Assembly: GCA_014621425.1 (NCBI GenBank)
Contig: JAANBB010000090.1
Span: 50,304-114,303 of the forward strand
Direction of reading: 5' to 3'
Length of the DNA: 64,000 nucleotides
From: Cylindrodendrum hubeiense
Taxonomy: Eukaryota; Ascomycota; Sordariomycetes; Hypocreales; Nectriaceae
Under the pieces are notes generated by a model. That model did not search any database. It was not told the origin of the DNA and worked only from the letters and a program-made list of their open reading frames with translations. The position numbers were made by a program, and so were the translations under genes. Below are positions 57,303-64,000 of this stretch, one piece after another; position 1 is the first letter of the stretch; every line of letters starts with the position of its first letter.

Positions 57303-58097
57303 ATGAGACTTCCGACATTGCTCGCCGGGCTTATCGCCTGCTTGGTGACGGACGTTACCGCCACTGCCCTCACCTACAAGCTTTCCGCCAACGAGAAGGC
57401 CTGCTTTTACACTACTACGAAAAAGGAGGCTGAGAAGATCGCATTCTACTTTGCCGTGAGCCTGCCCGAGAAATCGATATACAATGGGGCTCTAGCTTAT
57501 CATGGGGTTTAGGTTCAATCTGGTGGTTCTTTCGATGTCGATTACATCGTCGAGGGTCCCAATGGCAAGGTCATCATGGATGGCCAGAAGGAGCGACAGG
57601 GTGACTTTGTCTTCTCTGCCAACACCATCGGCGAGTACTCGTTCTGCTTCGATAACGAGATGAGTACTTTCGCCGAGAAGTTTGTCGACTTCGAGATTGC
57701 GGTTAGTGCAGTGTCCGACTTGGCCCAGGAGCAACCAACTAACCCAGCGACTAGGTCGAGAACGAGCAACGAGCCCAGCTGCCTTCGAAGCAGGGCACTA
57801 CCCCCGAACAGACGTCGATCCTGGAGGAGTCTATCTTCAAGGTCTCTGGACAGCTTTCCACCATTTCCCGAAACCAGAAGTACTTCCGAACCCGTGAGAA
57901 CCGTAACTTTGCCACCGTCAACAGCACCGAGGCCCGAATCGTCAACTTCAGCTTGATCCAGATTGGTCTTATTGTCTGCATGGGTGCTCTGCAGGTGTTT
58001 GTTGTCAGATTCTTCTTCCAGGTATGTCACATCTCTCGTCTATTTCCAAGTGTCAAGCTGACCCCTGAGTTAGGGAGCGCGCAAGGGCTACGTGTAA
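57303..58097 (+). CDS. p24 family cargo receptor (Erp2-like, GOLD domain)
   Basis: p24 proteins cycle between ER and Golgi in COPI/COPII vesicles. Four exons: 57303-57455, 57513-57701, 57755-58021 and 58074-58097, with introns of 57, 53 and 52 nt; 210 aa. A signal peptide (MRLPTLLAGLIACLVTDVTA) precedes the GOLD domain with its two cysteines (KACFYTTTKK, then GEYSFCFDNEMSTF). A coiled stretch follows, then one transmembrane helix (IQIGLIVCMGALQVFVVRFF) and a short tail FFQGARKGYV. The tail has the FF COPII signal but no KKXX, as in the Erp2/Erp3/Erp4 group. The last exon encodes only the final eight codons including the stop. Confidence 0.93.
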
Positions 58098-58637
58098 AGG
58101 AGTTCGTTTATCCAAGCTGGTTCTGGATTTTACGAGGCGCAGGTTCAAAAGGAGGTTGGCACTGGAACATTATGTATAATCAATGGAAGCATGGCCGTGG
58201 GCTGGTAGACGGCCTTTCGTGGATTCGCCCTCAGCTACCCAAGAGCTGTGCATTGTTGTGAGCGAAGCCGGGATGATGTTGTCATGATGTGCTTTTACAA
58301 ATAAAAAGCCGCGGTTGTTCTAATAACGTTGCGTTATCCATGCGGTCGGCGAGGCAATCGTGATTAATCTGGACACCAAAAAGAATCATAAATCTAGACG
58401 CCCAGTTCCATCTATTTTGACCTCTTGCTTTATCCTTGTTGGCGTATTCTTGTCTTTCTTTGCAATCGTCGTAGGTCGTACACGGATAGCTTGCATGGGG
58501 AAGCCAGATCTTGGCGCAGCGCGTGCGGTACAGTGCATTCGGCGCTAAGCCACATTTAGCGCGCCGCCTGTTTGAAATTCTAGCCTGGGCCGTGAACCTT
58601 CAAGATTCAACCAACTTCATCCCATCCCGACAACAAA
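58098..58637. other. Gene-free interval, 0.54 kb
   Basis: It contains the 3' end of the p24 gene and the promoter of PRP45. No frame or repeat was recognised. Confidence 0.45.
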
Positions 58638-60461
58638 ATGACGTCGATCGTCGGGTCGCTTCAGGCAGCTCTCCCCAAGCCCAAGTATACGGGCGAGGAT
58701 GAGGAGGTTCCCGTGCGGGCGCAGCAGCGCGGCCCGCGCATCGTGGGACCCGGCCAACTCGACGAGACGCAACTCGTCCTCAAGCGCTCCGGCCCTCCTC
58801 CTTACGGACAACGAACTGGATGGCGACCGCGCGCGCAGGAGGATTTCGGCGATGGAGGCGCCTTCCCCGAGATTCCGGTTGTCCAGTACCCCCTAGACAT
58901 GGGCAAGAAGGGCGCGACGACGAGCAACGCGCTGGCAATTCAGGTCGACTCCGAAGGCAAGGTCAAATTCGACGCCATCGCACGACAGGGACACGGAGAG
59001 GGTCGTGTCGTCCACACTTCATTCAAAGACCTGATCCCCCTACGACAACGCGCCGATGCGGGCGAGATCGATCTGTCGCGACCGGACAAGCAGACGGTGG
59101 AGGCTACAACGGAGAGGACCAAGAATGCCCTGGCAGCACTGGTCAGCGGCGCTGTGGCTGCGCAGAAACCGAAGAACGTCAACATTGGAACGCGGAATGA
59201 TCCTACGTTTGTGCGATATACCCCCGCAAACCACATGGGCGACAACTCGAAGAAGCAAGACCGCATCATGAAGATCGTCGAGCGACAACGCGACCCCATG
59301 GAGCCTCCCAAGTTCAAGCACAAGAAGATCCCTCGTGGCCCCCCCTCACCGCCACCCCCAGTCATGCACTCGCCCCCTCGAAAGCTCACGGCCGAAGACC
59401 AGGAGATGTGGAGGATTCCTCCCCCCGTCTCCAACTGGAAGAACCCCAAGGGTTTCACTGTGCCGCTGGACAAGAGATTGGCAGCCGACGGCAGAGGACT
59501 TCAGGATCTCGCCATCAGCGACAAGCATGCCCAGTTTGCTGAGGCTGTTAAGATGGCAGAGCGTCACGCCCGTGAGGAGGTCCAACAGCGAGCAATGATG
59601 CAACAGCGATTGGCAGAGAAGGAGAAGGCACAGAAGGAAGACAACCTTCGGGAGCTGGCCCAGAAAGCCAGAGAGGACCGTGCAGGTGCTCGTCGTGGAC
59701 GACGGGACTCTAGAGACTCACGAGACTCGCGAGACTCACGAGACTCGAGGTCACGGTCACGATCTCGAAGCTACAGCGACTCTGGATCTGACCGATCTGA
59801 CAGCGAGGGAGAGGAAGTCAGGGAGCGAATGAAGGCTCGACAGGACAAACAGCGCGACGAAGAGCGAAAGCTGCGACAAAACCGCATGGGTGCTGAGCGC
59901 CGTGCTCAGGTCATGGCCCGCGAACAGAACCGAGACATTTCCGAGAAGGTTGCGCTGGGCCTGGCGAAGCCTACACAATCCAAAGAAACCATGTACGACT
60001 CCAGGTTATTCAACCAGTCTAGTGGATTCGACAGTGGCTTCAACGAGGACAACCATTACGACAAACCGCTCTTCGCAGCGCAGGACGCAATCAGCAGCAT
60101 CTACCGGCCTCGGCAAAACATGGAAGACGACGATGCTGAGGGTGGTGACCAAGAGATGGCCAAGATCCAGAAAGCTAGCCGGTTTGGTGATGCGTTGGGC
60201 AAGGGAACATTCAAGGGCGCCGCAGACGTCGAGGTCAGTTTATCCACCTTTTCTTTCCCTGGCAGATTTCCACTAACGAAGCAATTACAGGCGCGCGAGG
60301 GACCAGTTCAGTTTGAGAAGGATGCAGCAGACCCTTTTAATGTGGACAAGTTCTTGTCCGAGGTAGACCAAACCTCATCGTCTAAGCGAGGCTATGGTTT
60401 GCAGGAGGAAGAAAGCCGGCAGTCAAAGCGGCCGCGCGTCGATGAAGATGACGAGGAATAA
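58638..60461 (+). CDS. PRP45: Pre-mRNA-processing protein 45 (SNW/SKIP domain)
   Basis: Prp45 is a spliceosomal NTC-related factor needed for the second step. The frame is open throughout, but a 57-nt intron at 60234-60290 (donor GTCAGT, branch CTAAC, acceptor TTACAG) is very likely removed, giving 588 aa; retention would add 19 residues without a frame change. SNW hallmarks are present: VRYTPANHMGDNSKKQDRIM, then KHKKIPRGPPSPPPPVMHSP, then VSNWKNPKGFTVPLDKRLAA. A coiled, charged region follows with an unusual RDS tandem repeat, then VALGLAKPTQSKETMYDSRL and the C-terminal GPVQFEKDAADPFNVDKFL. Confidence 0.96.
   Translation: MTSIVGSLQAALPKPKYTGEDEEVPVRAQQRGPRIVGPGQLDETQLVLKRSGPPPYGQRTGWRPRAQEDFGDGGAFPEIPVVQYPLDMGKKGATTSNALAIQVDSEGKVKFDAIARQGHGEGRVVHTSFKDLIPLRQRADAGEIDLSRPDKQTVEATTERTKNALAALVSGAVAAQKPKNVNIGTRNDPTFVRYTPANHMGDNSKKQDRIMKIVERQRDPMEPPKFKHKKIPRGPPSPPPPVMHSPPRKLTAEDQEMWRIPPPVSNWKNPKGFTVPLDKRLAADGRGLQDLAISDKHAQFAEAVKMAERHAREEVQQRAMMQQRLAEKEKAQKEDNLRELAQKAREDRAGARRGRRDSRDSRDSRDSRDSRSRSRSRSYSDSGSDRSDSEGEEVRERMKARQDKQRDEERKLRQNRMGAERRAQVMAREQNRDISEKVALGLAKPTQSKETMYDSRLFNQSSGFDSGFNEDNHYDKPLFAAQDAISSIYRPRQNMEDDDAEGGDQEMAKIQKASRFGDALGKGTFKGAADVEVSLSTFSFPGRFPLTKQLQAREGPVQFEKDAADPFNVDKFLSEVDQTSSSKRGYGLQEEESRQSKRPRVDEDDEE
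59700..59755. repeat. 9-nt tandem repeat in PRP45 encoding RDS units
   Basis: Five to six copies of a unit like CGAGACTCA encode Arg-Asp-Ser repeats leading into an RS tract (RSRSRSRSYS). The copy number is probably variable. Confidence 0.7.
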
Positions 60462-60969
60462 GAGGTATTGACTGCTCGGTATGTCATTGTACCAATAGAC
60501 TATGGTTGGGGGCGTCAATAAACATGTTCATGCGGGTAGCTGCGCGTTCCTTGTTGGATCCTGTCGCTTCGGGGTAAAACATAAACCTGATGTTCACGAG
60601 AGCCGAACATCCGAGCGAAACACTCGGTCCATGTCGTATCGCATAACCTGCTATGTGTCTTGTAGTCCCGTAATTGGCTGGTCTTATACGTGGAATATCT
60701 CCAACTTCTCCACACAATGGACGGCTGGTCAATTTGCGGGGTCTAATGTCCGAGCCCTTGACGCTCAACGAGGCTATGATGAGTTTTGTAGGCCACCTGC
60801 TCAGGACCGTACCACTAGACCCGCGGCATTCCATGTTTGTGCCGTTGTCCGCTCTTTGATCCCAGTAGTTTCGGCCCTCTTTGGCCCGATGGCCGAGCGT
60901 CGACGGCGAAATCCCCCAATTTGAGTTATTGTCTAAACCAGAACTGATCGATCGGCAGCTCCCCACGGG

Positions 60970-60985
60970 GTAGCTCACGAGCTAC
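60970..60985. promoter_or_regulatory. 16-bp inverted repeat upstream of the PL4 lyase
   Basis: GTAGCTC and GAGCTAC face each other with a 2-bp spacer, about 205 nt before the lyase start. A dimeric regulator site is one reading. Nothing identifies the factor. Confidence 0.4.
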
Positions 60986-61100
60986 TCTAGGTGGAACTGG
61001 GCTCACCGGACCACCCGCTCAATTTCCCCCACAAACAGCGATGGGGGCGGCTGTGGGGTTGGGACGTGAGAGGGACGTGGAAGGGAGAGGCCTCTTGTTT

Positions 61101-61106
61101 ATAAGA
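61101..61106 (+). promoter_or_regulatory. TATA box of the PL4 lyase
   Basis: TATAAG lies 84 nt before the lyase ATG. The placement suits a regulated secreted enzyme. Confidence 0.5.
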
Positions 61107-61189
61107 CTGGGCTGGGTATGTAGGATCGGTGTTTGGAGTCTGATCAGCAGCCCCGGAAGTGCCTTGTATCCCTGTCAATCACCAGCAAA

Positions 61190-63419
61190 ATGAAGTTTCC
61201 CAAGCTCTCGGGAGTCTCTCTCCTCCTCTCGCTGCTTCAGGCACCCCAGTGGGCGGTCGCAACGTTGGCAGCAAATGAGACCGACACCCAGCTCGTCCTC
61301 GCCAACGACCGGCTCTATGCTGCCGTGCAGAAGGCCGGGGGCGCCATCGTCACCCTCACTCTCGATGGACAGAACTTGCTGGGAACGCGCTCAGGGAGCA
61401 GCGGCATAGGCCCGTACCTTGACTGCTACTGCACCCCGGCCGGATTCTGGACTCCTGGCTCTGTCAATCCGACCTACCAGCTGTTCAAGGGCACCGACTC
61501 CACCGGCACCGACTATGGCGGCATCGTCATGTCCGACACCTACACTCAGACCGGCCAGGTCCTGGAGCAGTATTGGTTCCTCCGTGACGGCGAGACGGGC
61601 CTGCACACGTTCAGCAGAGTTGCGTACCACAACGAGACGACGCCATTCTTGCGCAACTTGCAGGAGATGCGTACCTTGTTCCGACCCAACAGCAAAATTT
61701 GGACTCATCTCCTCACCAACGAGGACCAATACGCGCCGTTGCCCGGCACTGCGGCCAAGGCCAGCCAGGTTGTGGTGCAGGATGCGACCTGGGACATGAG
61801 CGCCGCAGCCGATGATGCCTACGTCCAACAGGAGTCGGATTACTTCACAAAGTACACATTCCAGGATACCTGGAGAGACGTTACAGCCTATGGAATGTGA
61901 GTTGAAGTGGAAACATCCATCATTGGGAGACCTGGCTGACTTAGACATGATAGGTTTGCGGACGGCTCGAACACCGACGACGGCAAGGCCTATGGAGCTT
62001 GGATGGTCATGAACACGAAGGACACCTACTTTGGCGGACCTTTGCACTCGGATCTGACCGTTGATGGGATTGTGTACAACTACATCAGTTCCAACCACCA
62101 TGGTGACCAGACAGTGAGTGGCAAAGCCTTGTGTTGGTTGAACGATAACTGACAAGCTATAGCCAAACATTACCAACGGCTTTGACCGAACCTTTGGGCC
62201 GGTAAGCTTCTCAGAAACACACACCCGGGATCTAACTAACAAAGTACTAGCAATATTTCCACTTCAACAGCTTCGAAGCAGACACGGATATCCTGACCGC
62301 TCACGCCGATGCGGTGCAGTACGCCAACCCTGAGTGGAACTCCGACTTCTACGACTCTATTGCCAAGCATGTCCCCAACTATGTCACCTCCAAGAAGCGC
62401 GGTACCTTTAAGCTCAAAGCCAGCATCCCCAAGGGTGCCGAGAACGCTATTGCCGTGCTCGCTCAGGACGGCATTGACTTCCAGGACAACGTCTTCGACA
62501 CCTCGGCGTACCAATACTGGGGGGACATTGACAAAAACGGCATTGCTAGCATCCCCATGGTCAAGGCGGGCACGTACCGTTTGACCATCTATGCCGATGG
62601 CGTCTTCGGACAGTTCACACAGGACAAGATCAAGATCAAGGCCGGAAAGACACAGACCACGAAGGTGACCTGGAAGGAAGAAACTGCCGGCAAGGAGCTT
62701 TGGCGCATCGGCACCCCTGATAAGTCGTCAGGCGAATACCGCCATGGCTACGAGCGCGACACCGAACACCCGCTTCAGCCAGAGGAGTATCGCATTTACT
62801 GGGCAGCATATGACTTCCCCAACGACTTCCCAGAAGGCGTTCGCTTCAAGGTCGGCGAGAGCGACGAGGCCGAAGACCTCAACTATGTGCACTGGAGCGT
62901 TTTCGGTGGCCGTGCAAACTCAGTACGAACGGAAGCGTACGTGGGCAACGGCGATGTGAACAACTGGACCATCGCGTTTGATCTCAAGGACTCTCAGATC
63001 AAACGAAAGGATAAGGCGACATTCACTGTCCAGCTTGCGGGCGCCAAGACGGCGGCTGGTAACACTGATGTCTACAATGCCTCGGAGCCGCATTCCAACC
63101 TGAATTATACCGTGAATGTGAACGGAAAGGATCTCAAGCCCTGGGTTATCCCGTAAGTTGAACCCTAGACCACTGAGGCACAAATGTACTTGCTAACAAT
63201 GTCATTGGCAGGTACTATCACAGTAGTTCTTGTGCAGTCCGGTCTGCGGTCATCTGCTACAACATTGCGCACAAGTTCGTCTTCGACTCGGATCTACTAA
63301 AGAAGGGCGAGAATGAGATTGTGTTGAGTCTGCCGTATAACGCAACTGACTACGAGTCGGCCGTGTTGCCATCCTCGGTGTATGTGCAGTACGATGCACT
63401 GCGGTTGGAGATCAAATGA
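61190..63419 (+). CDS. Rhamnogalacturonan lyase, polysaccharide lyase family 4
   Basis: This secreted enzyme cuts the rhamnogalacturonan I backbone of pectin by beta-elimination. Five exons: 61190-61896, 61954-62113, 62163-62201, 62251-63152 and 63212-63419, with introns of 57, 49, 49 and 59 nt; 671 aa. A signal peptide (MKFPKLSGVSLLLSLLQAPQ) fixes the start. The N-terminal beta-sandwich (about 25-300) carries GIGPYLDCYCTPAGFWTPG and YGAWMVMNTKDTYFGGPLHS. A central FnIII-like domain (about 370-450, AVLAQDGIDFQDNVFDTSAY) and a C-terminal carbohydrate-binding-like domain (YRHGYERDTEHPLQPEEYRI, then NNWTIAFDL) follow. The layout is that of RhgB-type lyases. A longer family member without an FnIII domain is unlikely. 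Confidence 0.95.
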
Positions 63420-63712
63420 GCTGAGTCTCGTACTGATGAGATGAACTGTCGGCTCGGCTTGTGTATTCACTAAATAATGAATGGATGGTAGAATACATGA
63501 AAAGTGAATGTTCATTAAATTGAAACAGAAGAAACGTGGGAGACAAGTGAATATTGATTGTGAATGAACTATCCTCCCTGCTAGCGAATCTTACTACATA
63601 GCCGAATGTTACATCCATATAATGAGATAAATCTAGCATCTCTAATAGGGATGGGATAAATTCAAAAAGATACATAGGCAACAATAAGGATATGGCTGTC
63701 TAATTCCATGCT
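63420..63712. other. Convergent 3' interval, 293 bp, AT-rich
   Basis: Between the stop codons of the PL4 lyase and the right-edge gene. AT-rich, with no frame of interest. Confidence 0.4.
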
Positions 63713-64000
63713 CTAATCCGCCGTATGCAGCCAGACGACCTTGGGCTCGAAACCAGGCATTTTCTTATACTCATCCGCAGTGAGTACCCGACCCGTCGCC
63801 AAGTCAGTGACAGTGACTTGGAAGTCCTCAATCTCCTTCTCTCCTTGTCGCAATTTATCGGCAACCTTTTCTGCACTCAATACCCTTGAAGCTTCAGGCT
63901 GTCGGCATCGGCGTGTGCTCGGCCGCCCAGAGTCTCCTGATCCGGGACCCATCCCAATTCGAGTGATCTGCCCGATGAAGTCTGGATTGCCGACTATATC
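63713..64000 (-). CDS. C-terminal part of an unidentified protein (partial at right edge)
   Basis: The frame enters from the right edge and ends at the stop 63713-63715, giving at least 95 codons. Visible motifs are IVGNPDFIGQITRIGMGPGS, a charged helix (SAEKVADKLRQGEKEIEDFQ), and the end VTDLATGRVLTADEYKKMPG followed by FEPKVVWLHTAD. The composition is protein-like, with no stop across the visible 288 nt. I do not recognise the family. It is convergent with the PL4 lyase. Confidence 0.55.
   Translation of the reverse strand, partial: DIVGNPDFIGQITRIGMGPGSGDSGRPSTRRCRQPEASRVLSAEKVADKLRQGEKEIEDFQVTVTDLATGRVLTADEYKKMPGFEPKVVWLHTAD

Larger units (their letters stand above)
60462..61189. other. 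Promoter-bearing interval before the PL4 lyase, 0.73 kb
   Basis: The right part holds a TATAAG box, a 16-bp inverted repeat and several SYGGRG-like CreA motifs (for example GTGGGG at about 61053 and CCCCAC near 60961). The left part is the PRP45 3' flank. Confidence 0.5.

Overview
The window is nuclear DNA of a filamentous ascomycete, most likely a sordariomycete and probably Hypocreales. The reasons are gene density (about one gene per 2.3 kb), short introns of about 46-130 nt (one of 188 nt) with GTRNGT donors, CTRAC branch sites and YAG acceptors, pyrimidine-rich leaders, and proteins found in Pezizomycotina (a DUF3684 Hsp90-type ATPase, a Fungal_N protein, an AA9 LPMO, a PL4 lyase). Genus cannot be fixed from sequence alone. 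Exon coordinates below were obtained by reading splice signals by eye and checking that reading phases add up; they are not transcript-verified.

Layout. 1-10 kb: a partial C-terminus, a small hypothetical gene, APC/C subunit Cut9/Cdc16, HIS3, the arginine enzyme ArgJ (ARG7) and eIF2B delta (GCD2). HIS3 and ArgJ carry Gcn4/CPC1-type TGACTC sites. 10-20 kb: a small complex I-type subunit, a 1764-residue DUF3684 protein with an N-terminal GHKL ATPase and a C-terminal HExxH motif, and a probable Fungal_N/beta-propeller gene. 20-30 kb: an MMtag protein, MED6, DEAH helicase DHR1, proteasome chaperone PAC3 and calcineurin A.

30-45 kb is looser: an SDR reductase, a nine-exon trimethyllysine dioxygenase, a cysteine-rich membrane protein, the deubiquitinase UBP16, a 3-kb gene-free interval with minisatellites, and a triose-phosphate/nucleotide-sugar transporter with a 6-nt micro-exon. 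46-58 kb: SHG1, an AA9 polysaccharide monooxygenase, UGO1, YAH1, RRP15, a 3'-truncated PhoD phosphatase (also with a 6-nt micro-exon) and a p24 cargo receptor. 58-64 kb: PRP45, a PL4 rhamnogalacturonan lyase and a partial gene at the right edge.

Most genes are housekeeping (RNA processing, transcription, mitochondria, amino-acid synthesis). Secreted polysaccharide enzymes (AA9, PL4) point to a plant-biomass lifestyle. No tRNA, rRNA, CRISPR array or intact transposon was seen. The points most worth a second look are the DUF3684 ATPase with its zincin-like motif, the Fungal_N/propeller gene, the two 6-nt micro-exons, the truncated PhoD gene, and the HIS3-ArgJ-GCD2 neighbourhood with its Gcn4-type sites.
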